A DNA stretch of 64,000 nt, from positions 1 to 64,000 of the forward strand of contig JAPFBR010000002.1 in the NCBI GenBank assembly GCA_035798135.1, in the 5' to 3' direction. Shown piece after piece: positions 31,596 through 41,000 of this stretch (its first letter is position 1; each line of letters opens with the position of its first letter). A model generated the notes under the pieces. It was not told where the DNA came from. It did not search any database and was given only the letters and a program-made list of their open reading frames with translations. The position numbers were made by a program, and so were the translations under genes. The stretch comes from Sediminicola sp035798135. GTDB taxonomy: Bacteria; Bacteroidota; Bacteroidia; Flavobacteriales; Flavobacteriaceae.

Positions 31596-34130
31596 TTAGT
31601 TTTTAAGCGTATTTTCAGGGTTGCTGGATGTTTTGCCTAAAGATAACATATTTGCAAAGAGTTTATAAGCCCCGGCCACACCTTCAGGTAATTCCCTGAA
31701 GAAGCTCAGTCCAGTGTATATATAATTACCCTTTCCATATGGCGCTACCAATAGACTGCCCATAGTAGGATCTTCCCCTTTGTCTTGCATAGAGAGGATA
31801 GGAGTGAATTCCTTGCCCCATTCATTTGGAAAATACAACCCACGTTCTTGTACCCACCCATTAAAGTCATTTTTGGTTATTTGATTTGGTATATTTACCA
31901 ACGGATGATTGGTCGCTAAAATAGTGACTTGAGAATTTTCATCGGTCACCCTATCCCTAGAAATGGTCAATGGGTAAGGGGCTAAATTTTCAAAATCCAA
32001 TCCCTTCCTTCCAGAGGTATTGTATTGAATGATTAGATTCCCTCCATTTTTCACATAGTCCAACAAATATTTTTGTTTAAATCGCAGTGCATCCACCACA
32101 TTATAGGCCCTAATCCCTACTACTATAGCATCATATTTTGATAATGTTCCTTCTTGAACACTATTTAGATCAATAGGGAAAACCTTATATCCGATTTGCT
32201 CCAAACTTTTTGGGACATCATCCCCAGCTCCCATGATATAACCAATATTTTCGCCCTCCTTTTGGATATTTAGGCGCACTACCTTAACAGATGCTGGCAA
32301 GAGCACAGATTGTCTTGGTATGTGGTCATAATTGATTACCACCAATTCTTGGGAATACACATTTTCATTCACAGTTACCCTAGGAGTAATTTCACCTTCA
32401 CTTTCCTTATTTGGAGGGGTTACCTTAAAGTATACGGTGCTTTGATCCCCTTTTTGTGCAATGTTAAAATTGATTTCTGAAGGAGTTACTTTCCAACTTT
32501 TGGGAATCTCAAGAGAAACAGTACCAGAAGCATTATCCTTACCTGCTCTTACATGAACAGGGATTTCTTTGGTGTCTGAATCGGAAAATATAATGACCTT
32601 GTCATCTATGCGGGAAGTTATTGTTGGAAGTATTTCAAATGGTTCGTAAAGCTCCCCTTTATCAGGTTTTGAATAATGGTGGACAACCGGAATATTTAAA
32701 ACAATGGGCGAACCATTTATTTCCAGGTTGAAGGTTGCCGTAAACGGAATCGGGGTTTCAGCTTGTCCTATAAGAGCTTGGTTTTCTACTGTATACATTC
32801 CCAGTGTGCCTTTTTTGGAAAGCCAGTAGGGACTGGTGTACTTGGTGTTACCGGGAATTTTAAACTCTATTTTGAAATTCTCTTTTGTATTGTTTCTCAA
32901 AGGCACATTGGGTGTTAATGCTTCTGAAGAACCGGAAATCTTAATGTTGTTCAATTTTAGGTCAACCGCACTTCTGTTCAGCGCTTCTATATTTATGGTA
33001 ACGGTACTACCGGGAACTGCATCTGACTCTTCCGAGGAAGCTTCCAAATATAATCCTGCTATAGCGGTTATAATGTTTTCCAATTCTTTTGTTTTGATGG
33101 CTTTCCAGTGCTCATCCGTAACGTTTTGAAGTAGCTTATAAGCTTCCATCAATTGAGGCAAGTGAATAGTGGGGTCCTTGAAGTTGAAGTCATTTTCAAC
33201 CCCGTACAAAATTTCTCCAATTGCCTCCCCGCCTTTTACCCTGGACCAAGATGTATCTATTCCTTCAAAAATATTGTTTTTGTTCATGGGGAGGTCCCCT
33301 TTGAGTAATTCAATATATTCATCCTCACTACCTCTGGAAGAAATTCTTCCGAAGCCTTGACATAAATGCTGGCTGCTGGCCATGGATGCAATCTCATTAT
33401 TTGAAAGCCCCATTAAGGGGTAATATACGCCAACGTCCAACGATAGCATCTTGGACTTGTCGGCATTTTTGAAATTCTCTTCACTGCCGTAAAACCACCA
33501 GCTGGTATTGAAGAACAACCGTTTGGGCTGCCATGTCTCCGTAAGCGATAATTGGGAGGAATAAGCGTTGTTGTTACTGGCAAGGTCAAAAGCTTCCACA
33601 CTCAATATAGCTGATGAGGTATGGTGTCCGTGGGTAGAACCTGGTGACCTATGGTCGAATCGATTGATGATCACATCGGGCTTTAAATTGCGTATGGCCC
33701 ATACTACATCTCCCAAAACAGCTTCCTTGTTCCATATTTCCAAGGTTTCGTCTGGATGCTTAGAATATCCAAAATCATTCGCCCTTGTAAAATATTGTTC
33801 GCCTCCATCAATGCGACGCGCGGCCAATAATTCCTCTGTTCTGAGCACCCCTAATAGTTCCCTGAGTTCTGTGCCAATAAGATTTTGGCCCCCGTCGCCC
33901 CGTGTAAGGGACAAATAAGCCGTCCTAGCTTTAACTTCGTTGGATAGATATGAAATCAGTCTGGTATTTTCGTCATCGGGATGGGCAGCAATATATAGTG
34001 CTGTGCCTAAAAAGTTCAATTTCTGAACCGAGTGGTAGATGTGGGACGTAGTACTTTTCTTGGGTAGTTGGGCTAGGATCAGATTTGAAGAAAATAATAT
34101 CCCTAAACAAAATACCAGAAAATGGCGCAT
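31596..34130 (-). CDS. exported PIG-L family deacetylase, multidomain
   Basis: The 844-residue product has a signal peptide (MRHFLVFCLGILFSSNLILAQ). The PIG-L/LmbE domain covers about 40-300, with the zinc/catalytic motif AAHPDDE (about 48-54), LTRGDGGQN, and the HGHHTSSA metal His. The middle part looks like immunoglobulin-type beta domains (about 350-620). The last 200 residues contain YDAIVVGIRAYNVVDALRFKQKYLLDYVKNGGNLIIQYN, a ThuA/GATase-like flavodoxin fold. PIG-L enzymes remove N-acetyl groups from GlcNAc-type sugars. It precedes a membrane peptide and an SSS symporter, suggesting release and uptake of an amino sugar or glycan part. Confidence 0.9.
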   Translation of the reverse strand: MRHFLVFCLGILFSSNLILAQLPKKSTTSHIYHSVQKLNFLGTALYIAAHPDDENTRLISYLSNEVKARTAYLSLTRGDGGQNLIGTELRELLGVLRTEELLAARRIDGGEQYFTRANDFGYSKHPDETLEIWNKEAVLGDVVWAIRNLKPDVIINRFDHRSPGSTHGHHTSSAILSVEAFDLASNNNAYSSQLSLTETWQPKRLFFNTSWWFYGSEENFKNADKSKMLSLDVGVYYPLMGLSNNEIASMASSQHLCQGFGRISSRGSEDEYIELLKGDLPMNKNNIFEGIDTSWSRVKGGEAIGEILYGVENDFNFKDPTIHLPQLMEAYKLLQNVTDEHWKAIKTKELENIITAIAGLYLEASSEESDAVPGSTVTINIEALNRSAVDLKLNNIKISGSSEALTPNVPLRNNTKENFKIEFKIPGNTKYTSPYWLSKKGTLGMYTVENQALIGQAETPIPFTATFNLEINGSPIVLNIPVVHHYSKPDKGELYEPFEILPTITSRIDDKVIIFSDSDTKEIPVHVRAGKDNASGTVSLEIPKSWKVTPSEINFNIAQKGDQSTVYFKVTPPNKESEGEITPRVTVNENVYSQELVVINYDHIPRQSVLLPASVKVVRLNIQKEGENIGYIMGAGDDVPKSLEQIGYKVFPIDLNSVQEGTLSKYDAIVVGIRAYNVVDALRFKQKYLLDYVKNGGNLIIQYNTSGRKGLDFENLAPYPLTISRDRVTDENSQVTILATNHPLVNIPNQITKNDFNGWVQERGLYFPNEWGKEFTPILSMQDKGEDPTMGSLLVAPYGKGNYIYTGLSFFRELPEGVAGAYKLFANMLSLGKTSSNPENTLKN

Positions 34131-34208
34131 AACGTAGATTTTTAGTTGGCCATCAAATATAGAAAGATTAACAACGAACGTGTAATTTTTAGAAATTCTT
34201 TAACATGA

Positions 34209-34751
34209 CTAAAGGATGCCACTGCCATCTTCATCCAGATGGACCTGTTTTTCAATTAGGACAACTCCTTTTTGTAGAAGCAAATTATTAGGATAGGTCA
34301 GTTGTTCCCCGTGATCGTTGATCATGTGGAAATAAAACGCTTTAATGTCAATAATTATAGCTTCATCGGGGACATCCTTGTCTAAAATCCGTATTCTATC
34401 CCCTATTTTAAAAGGGAAAGAGAAAAATAGGATAACCCCAGCCGTAATATTGCTCAAAATGGACCAGTTTGCGAAAAGGGCAACACCCAGAATGGCAAAA
34501 ATGGAGGAAAAAACCAATCCCAAATCCCTAAAGTTTACGCCCCACACGAAAATTAGAACTCCCACTGCTAAAATGGTATGTCCCACTGAAACATATTTTA
34601 TGATCAGTCGTGTTCGGGCCTCATGAATTTCCCTAAATTTCCCGACCTTTCGGATGGCCTTGATACTAGTAAACCTAGAAATCAATAAAAATAGGATACA
34701 AATTAGGGTCCCCAGTAATTCACTTTGATATGCAAAAATTAATTCCTTCAT
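34209..34751 (-). CDS. small MscS-type mechanosensitive channel domain protein
   Basis: The 180-residue protein has three hydrophobic segments (about 10-26, 50-72, 77-98) leading into the MscS pore and beta domain: LFANWSILSNITAGVILFFSFPFKIGDRIRI (about 93-123). It lacks the large C-terminal alpha/beta vestibule of E. coli MscS, so it is a minimal form. It should ease osmotic downshock. It starts 1 bp overlapping the stop of the upstream lipoprotein gene and is the last gene of the minus-strand run from 37612. Confidence 0.85.
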   Translation of the reverse strand: MKELIFAYQSELLGTLICILFLLISRFTSIKAIRKVGKFREIHEARTRLIIKYVSVGHTILAVGVLIFVWGVNFRDLGLVFSSIFAILGVALFANWSILSNITAGVILFFSFPFKIGDRIRILDKDVPDEAIIIDIKAFYFHMINDHGEQLTYPNNLLLQKGVVLIEKQVHLDEDGSGIL

Positions 34752-35701
34752 TATTTTAAGCCTAAACTGTCGCGCAAAAATAGGTCACTGTTATGATTTT
34801 TTTGCCAATAAGGCGTATTTAATGTCTTAATTTTTGTTGCTCTGGTCGTAAGTTGCTTAGCCCCAGGCCCAAAGCCACTAACAGCTGTTTCAGACCAATT
34901 TTCTATGGTATGGGGAAAGTCTTTACTAAAGTTAATTTCCAGAGTCCTGTCCAACGCTGGATAGGATATGGTGTAATTGGACAGTCTCCCATTATTGGTA
35001 AGGGTTACAGTGGCCTCATAAGCCTTAAATTCCTTATGGCGTAACCTTGTGAATTCCATGGATGGAATAATTTGAAGCGAGCCTGTGGGCAGACTTTTTG
35101 GATCAACGCGAATTTTGTTCCAAAGCTCATCCTCCAAAATGGTCTTAGTCAAATTAAATTCTTGATCGGCCTCCGATTCGAAATAAGAGTGCGACATTAC
35201 TTCAAATTCTTCCCTATTGTTTAATTGGGCATATACATGCCCACACCATTCCTGAGCACTATTTGAAATTTTAACGGCATGGCCATTGTTATCTACAGGG
35301 TAGAAGCTGCTAGTCATGATGGAATAGGGATAAATACCGGTCAGGAATTTTTTGGTCGTATTTAATTTTAGGACGGCAATGTTTTCGGGGTTACTGCGAT
35401 CCGCTTTTACTTGTTTATTGACTAAAAATGGCTCGGTCACATAGATTAAAACGGCTTCCCCTTCCCTAATTTCACCATATCTGGCCTGTTCCAGTCTATA
35501 GGAGGTGATTTCCGCAGTGCCGGCATACCAGTATTTCTTAAATGCCTCAGACAGCTCTTTTTTGGGAGCCTCTATATTTTGGATTTTACTTTCCGTTACT
35601 TTCGTGTTCTCTTTAGGGGTTACCTTTCTACAAGAAGCAAAAGAAAGGGTCGCCAACGCCAAGAAATAAATATAAAATTTAAGGTTGAATGATAATTTCA
35701 T
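34751..35701 (-). CDS. lipoprotein adjacent to maf, unknown function
   Basis: The 316-residue product has a lipoprotein signal ending LSFASC (lipobox Cys at about 24). The rest is soluble and beta-rich (YWYAGTAEITSYRLEQARYGEIREGEAVLIYVTEPF, FYPVDNNGHAVKISNSAQEWCGHVYAQL). Homologues in this phylum often carry the misleading name 'septum formation inhibitor Maf', probably because of the neighbouring gene; no Maf motif is present here. Predicted to be anchored in a membrane facing the periplasm. Confidence 0.75.
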   Translation of the reverse strand: MKLSFNLKFYIYFLALATLSFASCRKVTPKENTKVTESKIQNIEAPKKELSEAFKKYWYAGTAEITSYRLEQARYGEIREGEAVLIYVTEPFLVNKQVKADRSNPENIAVLKLNTTKKFLTGIYPYSIMTSSFYPVDNNGHAVKISNSAQEWCGHVYAQLNNREEFEVMSHSYFESEADQEFNLTKTILEDELWNKIRVDPKSLPTGSLQIIPSMEFTRLRHKEFKAYEATVTLTNNGRLSNYTISYPALDRTLEINFSKDFPHTIENWSETAVSGFGPGAKQLTTRATKIKTLNTPYWQKNHNSDLFLRDSLGLK

Positions 35702-35736
35702 TATCGTGTGTTTTTATCAAAATTACCCAAAATCGC

Positions 35737-36324
35737 TTAGCTAGCCATATCCATTAACGTTTTGTAAACGATATGGGTTGGGAGGCCTACTACATTGGCA
35801 TAAGACCCTTCAATTTGTTCTATGCCTATAAGTCCAATCCATTCTTGAATGCCATAACCGCCCGCTTTATCAAAGGGCTTGTAATTTTCTATATAATACC
35901 AGATCTCATCGTCGGAGAGCGGTTTGAATTTTACCCTGGTACTATGGTGTTCGGTTTTTTGGATGGTAGAAGTGGTGAAACTAACAGAGGTGATCACCTC
36001 ATGCCAGTCATTGGACAAGGCTTTGATCATGTTATAGGCCTCCTTTTCATCCTTTGGCTTGGCCAAAGAAATACCGTTGTGCCAAACCACGGTATCCGAA
36101 GTAATCAATATGTCGTGTTCTTTGAGTTCCTTCTTAAAGGGAACGGCTTTTAGCGCTGCCAGATAATCTGAAATTTCAGCGCCTTTTAATTGGGGAGGAT
36201 ATACTTCTTCCACAGGCTTTAAGTGAATTTCAAAATCCAACCCTAACTCCTTAAAAAATTGCTGACGTCTGGGGGAAGCGGAAGCCAAAATGATTCGAAA
36301 TTTATTCAAATGATCCTTTAACAT
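35737..36324 (-). CDS. maf: Maf family nucleoside triphosphate pyrophosphatase
   Basis: At 195 residues it is the standard family length. It opens with IILASASPRRQQFFKELGLDFEI (12-34), the substrate-binding SxSPRR motif; ITSDTVVWHNG (73-83) holds the catalytic Asp; DKAGGYGIQEW (about 153-163) is the C-terminal signature. It hydrolyses non-canonical or modified NTPs, most likely dTTP/UTP-type given the family. It lies 6 bp after the KdsC-type phosphatase gene in a compact minus-strand operon. Confidence 0.92.
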   Translation of the reverse strand: MLKDHLNKFRIILASASPRRQQFFKELGLDFEIHLKPVEEVYPPQLKGAEISDYLAALKAVPFKKELKEHDILITSDTVVWHNGISLAKPKDEKEAYNMIKALSNDWHEVITSVSFTTSTIQKTEHHSTRVKFKPLSDDEIWYYIENYKPFDKAGGYGIQEWIGLIGIEQIEGSYANVVGLPTHIVYKTLMDMAS

Positions 36325-36330
36325 AAATCA

Positions 36331-36858
36331 CTAATCGTTTCTCGCGTTAAAATTTCCTTCCCAGTCTCCCCGGACTTTTAGGACCTGTTCTATGACGTCC
36401 CTGACACAACCCTGGCCACCCTTGATGTGCGAGATGTATTTACATACTGCTTTCACTTCCGGTACGGCGTCTTGGGGACAAGTAGGTAAGGCCACCATAT
36501 GCATTACGGGAATATCTGGAAGATCATCTCCCATATAGAGGATCTGTTCCGCTTTAATACCGTAAACGTCCATATATTCCTTTAAAGGATCTTCCTTATA
36601 ATGTGCGCCCAAATAAATATCTGTAACCCCAAGACCTTTAAAACGGCTTCTAACTCCTTCATTGGTGCCTCCAGAAATAATGCATACGTTATATCCTTTT
36701 TGAATGGCAGTTTTTAGGGCAAAACCATCCTTTACACTCATTTTTCGGAGCATTTCACCATTGGAGGTAATGGTTACGGTGCCATCCGTGAACACCCCAT
36801 CCACATCAAAGATAAAAGTGTTGATGTCTTTAAGATATTCCTTATAACTCTTGCTCAT
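36331..36858 (-). CDS. KdsC-type HAD phosphatase (Kdo-8-phosphate phosphatase family)
   Basis: The 175-residue protein has the HAD nucleophile motif FIFDVDGVFTDG (13-24), motif II ISGG (about 59-62), and motif IV MGDDLPDIPVM (about 107-117). The short cap-less form is that of KdsC, which acts as a tetramer. In lipopolysaccharide synthesis it dephosphorylates Kdo 8-phosphate; related enzymes act on other acidic sugars, so the exact substrate is inferred. It overlaps the upstream DUF2520 gene by 17 bp. Confidence 0.87.
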   Translation of the reverse strand: MSKSYKEYLKDINTFIFDVDGVFTDGTVTITSNGEMLRKMSVKDGFALKTAIQKGYNVCIISGGTNEGVRSRFKGLGVTDIYLGAHYKEDPLKEYMDVYGIKAEQILYMGDDLPDIPVMHMVALPTCPQDAVPEVKAVCKYISHIKGGQGCVRDVIEQVLKVRGDWEGNFNARND

Positions 36859-37612
36859 AATCTTTCTTTATTGAATTGCTAAGTAAGGAATAAATTTCCT
36901 TATGGGTTTTATTTTCGAGAAGACTCAGATGATTGTCAATGGTGTTCATGTCTCCTCTTCTGGCCGGGCCAGTTTGTGCCTGATGTGGATTTAAGGTATT
37001 TATTTTATTGGCTGTTTCCTTTATCAAGGGATGTAAAAGTTCAAATGGAATATTTTTTTTTACGCAAATTTCACTTCCTATTTGATAGAGATGGTTGGTA
37101 AAGTTATTGACAAATACGGCTGCTAAGTGTATTGTTTTTCGTTGCTCGGAAGAAATATTGAAGACCTTGTCCGAAATCAAATGGGCCAATCGATCCAATA
37201 CTCTCAAATCATCTTGCTGTGTAGCCTCCAGGCAGATCGGGATGTTCGTAAAATCAATTTTTATGTCTCTTGTAAAGGATTGCAAGGGGTAAAAAACACC
37301 CCTTCTGAGGTTTGGTGACAAAATGTCCAATGCACAACCTCCAGAAGTATGGACCACAAGCCCTTTTTTGTCAGCAAGTTTTCTGGACACCTCTTTAATG
37401 GCATCATCACTGACCGCAATAAGGTATACATCCGCCTCTTTTATATTTTGAAAATCAGAACTTACCTCGGTGTATTTGGAGTAACCCATAAGTTTTTCCT
37501 CAGATCTGCCCACCACCTGAATAATTGTTACTTGGTCTAAAGCTGAAAAGGTATCGTACAGATGTTTGGCAACATTCCCGGTGCCTAGGATTACAATTGA
37601 GATCATGCTCAA
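36842..37612 (-). CDS. Rossmann-like DUF2520 domain protein
   Basis: The 256-residue protein has the N-terminal nucleotide-binding motif ISIVILGTGNVAKHLYDTF (4-22). Residues from about 130 on, including RKTIHLAAVFVNNFTNHLYQIGSEICVKKNIPFELLHPLIKET, match the helical C-terminal DUF2520 domain. The arrangement resembles ketopantoate reductase/F420-dependent reductases. A NAD(P)-dependent reductase role is likely, the substrate unknown. It is first in the minus-strand run through Maf to MscS and is divergent from the ccs gene. Confidence 0.85.
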   Translation of the reverse strand: MSMISIVILGTGNVAKHLYDTFSALDQVTIIQVVGRSEEKLMGYSKYTEVSSDFQNIKEADVYLIAVSDDAIKEVSRKLADKKGLVVHTSGGCALDILSPNLRRGVFYPLQSFTRDIKIDFTNIPICLEATQQDDLRVLDRLAHLISDKVFNISSEQRKTIHLAAVFVNNFTNHLYQIGSEICVKKNIPFELLHPLIKETANKINTLNPHQAQTGPARRGDMNTIDNHLSLLENKTHKEIYSLLSNSIKKDYEQEL

Positions 37613-37744
37613 AAATACAAATTAATGCTGCGTTGGCTTGGGAAATAATTAACAAAGTTGTTTAACTTTTTAAATGTGGCATTAGCCGCTAAAATCATAA
37701 AAAGACCGTATTTTTGGGTCCTGAATAAAACTTCTATCCTAGCG

Positions 37745-40700
37745 ATGACAGAACTGCTCAAAAAGATTTTCTTTTCAACACGTTTAATGGCCATTCTTTT
37801 TATCCTATTTGCAACAGCTATGGCTTTTGGGACTTTCATTGAAAGTTCGTACAGTACGGAAACGGCAAGAATTTGGATATACAATGCCACATGGTTCGAA
37901 GCTATCATGGTATTCTTTGTAATCAACTTTAGTGGTAACATATTTAGGTACAAACTGTTGAGAAAGGAAAAATGGCCAGTGCTGATGCTCCACCTTTCGT
38001 GGGTCTTGATCATTGTTGGGGCTTTTGTGACTAGATATATAAGTTTTGAGGGGATGATGCCTATTAGGGAAGGCAATTCTGAAAATGTATTTTATTCGGA
38101 TAAAACATATTTGACGGCCTTTGTAGATGGTGATGTGGATGGGCAATTGCAAAGACGTAGATTCGAAGATGACTTAATAGTGACGCCTGAAGCGTTAAAG
38201 TCGAGCCTACCATGGAACTTTGATTTTAATGGGCAGGATTTTTCTATTTCTTATGCAGGTTTTATAAACGGGGCAGCAGAAGGCTTGATCCCCGATGAAA
38301 ATGGGAAGTCCTACTTAAAAATAGTTGAGGCTGGGGACGGGGATAGGCACGATCACTTTTTGGAAAACGGAGAGATTACCAGTATCCATAATGTGCTCTT
38401 TGCCTTGAATATAGAGACGGAAGGAGCCATCAATATTATGACCACGGACAGCACCTACCTTATAAAATCGCCCTTTGAAGGTGATTTTATGAGGATGGCA
38501 GATCAGTTCCAGGGTCAGTTATACAAGGATAGTTTACAAACATTGCAATTGAGATCGCTATACAATACTGCTGGAATGCAGTTTGTGATCCCAGAGCCCG
38601 TAATTAAAGGATCTTATGGCATAGTTCCCTTGTCTGAAAATGAGATTACAAAGAACTCCCAAGATGCGCTCATCTTGGATATCACCTCCAATGGGCAAAC
38701 CGTTCAAAAAAAGTTTTTGGGAGGAAAAGGGGCGTCAAATTTTTCAGAGAAGTTTAATGTAGGGGGATTGGATTTTTCACTCTCCTATGGTTCCAAGGTC
38801 TATGAATTGCCATTCCATATAAAGCTGAACGATTTCATTGCCGAGAAGTATCCGGGTACGGAAAAAGGCTATGCCTCATTTATGAGTAAGGTGACGGTAG
38901 AGGACGATCGTCCTTTCGATTATGATATCTTTATGAACCATGTGCTGGACCACAAAGGGTATCGATTTTTTCAATCCAGTTTTCACCCAGATGAAAAGGG
39001 AACAGTATTGTCTGTAAACCATGATGTTTGGGGGACGTGGATCACCTATATTGGATATTTTCTTTTATATATTGGATTAATGGGGATTATGTTTTTTGGT
39101 AAGACGCGTTTTAAAGCTCTTGCCCAAGCCTTGGATGAGTTAAAGGTCAAAAAGAAGGCAATGGCAACACTTGTATTGCTTGCCTTTACCTTGCCGGGTA
39201 TGGCACAAGAGGTCAATGACCATGACCATACCGAAATGCCCAAAATTGTGAATGTGGATTCTATGCTGCGAGCTACCGCTGTTTCTGTGGCCCATGCAGA
39301 AAAATTCGGGGAATTGGTCATTCAGGATGATGGTGGCCGGATGAAACCTATAAATACTTTTGCAGCGGAATTATTGCGAAAATTAAGTTTTAAGAACAAT
39401 TTTGAGAAATTGAACCCTGACCAGGTGTTTTTGTCCATGATGGCAAACCCATCCCTATGGTACAATGCAGAATTCATAGCCTTGGATAAAAAAGGTCAGA
39501 ATGATAGTATCCGCAAAATAATTGGAATACCGGAGGGTCAGAAATATGTCAAGGCAACCGATTTTTTTGATGCAAAGGGACAGTATAAATTGGCCCCTTT
39601 CTTGGAAAAGGCCTACGCTACCAATACGCCCGATAAATTTGAACAGGATTTTAAGGATGTGGATTTGCGTTTGGGTCTATTGAACAGAGCATTGAGTGGT
39701 GAGATCATTAAAATATTTCCTTTGTTGAACGATGAGAACAACAAATGGATTTCTACCATAGAGTACCGTTCCGGAAAATTTCAGATCCAAGATTCGCTTT
39801 ACGCGAACTTTGTTAAAAATGCAATTCCCTATTATTTGATGTCCTTGGATAATGCCAAGAAATCAGGAGACTATGAAGAAGCAGATAAATTATTGGCCGC
39901 TTTTAGGAAAAATCAGCAAAACCATGGAAGTGAAGTTCTTCCCTCCGAAAATAGGATAAAAGCTGAAGTGCTATATAATAAATTGGACATTTTTAACCAT
40001 TTGTATAAGTATTATGCCCTCATTGGCGTACTGATGTTCTTCTTTTTGATCTTTCAAATATTTAAGGACCGTTCCATTTGGAGAGTGGGCATCTACTTCT
40101 TTAAAGGTACCATTATCCTTTTGTTCCTATGGCACACGGCAGGACTGATTTTTCGCTGGTATATTTCCGGACACGCCCCTTGGAGTGATGCTTATGAAAG
40201 TATCCTCTACGTGGGATGGGCCACCATGGGCATAGGCTTGGCCTTTGGCCGTAAAAGTGATATGACCATTGCTTCTACAGCCTTTGTTGCCTCCATGCTA
40301 TTGTGGATTGCCCATCAGAGTTGGGTTGATCCTTCCATCGCAAATCTACAACCTGTATTGGATAGTTATTGGTTAATGATCCATGTAGCGGTTATAGTGG
40401 GGAGTTACGGTCCCTTGACAGTGGGGATGATTCTTGGCGTGGTTTCCTTGATATTGATTACGTTGACCACCAAGAATAATAAAAAACGGATGGAGATCAA
40501 CCTAAAGGAACTGACCATTATCAATGAACTTGCGCTTACAGTGGGCTTGATTATGTTGACCATTGGTAATTTCTTGGGCGGACAATGGGCCAATGAAAGT
40601 TGGGGCCGATACTGGGGATGGGATCCAAAAGAAACTTGGGCCTTGATTTCCATTATGGTCTATGCCTTTGTAATTCACGGGCGCCTTGTTCCAGGATTAA

Positions 40701-40915
40701 GAAGTAAATGGACATTTAACTTTTTGAGTGTTGTTGCTTTTTCCAGTATTATGATGACTTATTTTGGGGTGAATTTCTATTTGGTAGGACTACATAGTTA
40801 CGCCAGTGGCGATCAGGTAATAACCCCAACCTTTATATGGTATGCCGTTGCAGCCGTCTTTGCATTGGGTGGAATCAGTTTTTGGAGGTACCGCGTAAAT
40901 TATGCAAAAAAGTAA
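37745..40915 (+). CDS. ccsA: ResB-CcsA fusion, cytochrome c biogenesis protein
   Basis: The start MTELLKKIFFSTRLMAILFILFATA gives 1056 residues; upstream frame extension has no family character. The N-terminal half is ResB-like: membrane helices at about 15-35, 50-70 and 80-105, then a large periplasmic part to about 450 and further helices. The C-terminal 300 residues are CcsA, with several helices and the haem-handling WGRYWGWDPKETWALISIMV motif near 965-984. Together they carry haem across the membrane and attach it to apocytochrome c (system II). The fused form is common in Bacteroidota. A hairpin terminator follows the gene. Confidence 0.93.
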   Translation: MTELLKKIFFSTRLMAILFILFATAMAFGTFIESSYSTETARIWIYNATWFEAIMVFFVINFSGNIFRYKLLRKEKWPVLMLHLSWVLIIVGAFVTRYISFEGMMPIREGNSENVFYSDKTYLTAFVDGDVDGQLQRRRFEDDLIVTPEALKSSLPWNFDFNGQDFSISYAGFINGAAEGLIPDENGKSYLKIVEAGDGDRHDHFLENGEITSIHNVLFALNIETEGAINIMTTDSTYLIKSPFEGDFMRMADQFQGQLYKDSLQTLQLRSLYNTAGMQFVIPEPVIKGSYGIVPLSENEITKNSQDALILDITSNGQTVQKKFLGGKGASNFSEKFNVGGLDFSLSYGSKVYELPFHIKLNDFIAEKYPGTEKGYASFMSKVTVEDDRPFDYDIFMNHVLDHKGYRFFQSSFHPDEKGTVLSVNHDVWGTWITYIGYFLLYIGLMGIMFFGKTRFKALAQALDELKVKKKAMATLVLLAFTLPGMAQEVNDHDHTEMPKIVNVDSMLRATAVSVAHAEKFGELVIQDDGGRMKPINTFAAELLRKLSFKNNFEKLNPDQVFLSMMANPSLWYNAEFIALDKKGQNDSIRKIIGIPEGQKYVKATDFFDAKGQYKLAPFLEKAYATNTPDKFEQDFKDVDLRLGLLNRALSGEIIKIFPLLNDENNKWISTIEYRSGKFQIQDSLYANFVKNAIPYYLMSLDNAKKSGDYEEADKLLAAFRKNQQNHGSEVLPSENRIKAEVLYNKLDIFNHLYKYYALIGVLMFFFLIFQIFKDRSIWRVGIYFFKGTIILLFLWHTAGLIFRWYISGHAPWSDAYESILYVGWATMGIGLAFGRKSDMTIASTAFVASMLLWIAHQSWVDPSIANLQPVLDSYWLMIHVAVIVGSYGPLTVGMILGVVSLILITLTTKNNKKRMEINLKELTIINELALTVGLIMLTIGNFLGGQWANESWGRYWGWDPKETWALISIMVYAFVIHGRLVPGLRSKWTFNFLSVVAFSSIMMTYFGVNFYLVGLHSYASGDQVITPTFIWYAVAAVFALGGISFWRYRVNYAKK

Positions 40916-40950
40916 ATATAGAATCTATTCATTTTGTAACTTTAAATATT

Positions 40951-40977
40951 AAAAATGGTGTTTTCGGACACCTTTTT
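40951..40977 (+). terminator. terminator after the ccs gene
   Basis: GGTGT (40957-40961) and ACACC (40968-40972) form a short stem with a TTTCGG loop, flanked by AAAAA and followed by TTTTT. It lies 36 bp beyond the stop codon. Confidence 0.65.
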
Positions 40978-41000
40978 AATTCCTTAATAAACAAGTTAAA

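Noticed and set aside
37609..38076. A 155-codon minus-strand frame
   Set aside because: It lies opposite the start of the ResB-CcsA gene and reads as its antisense, with no domain.
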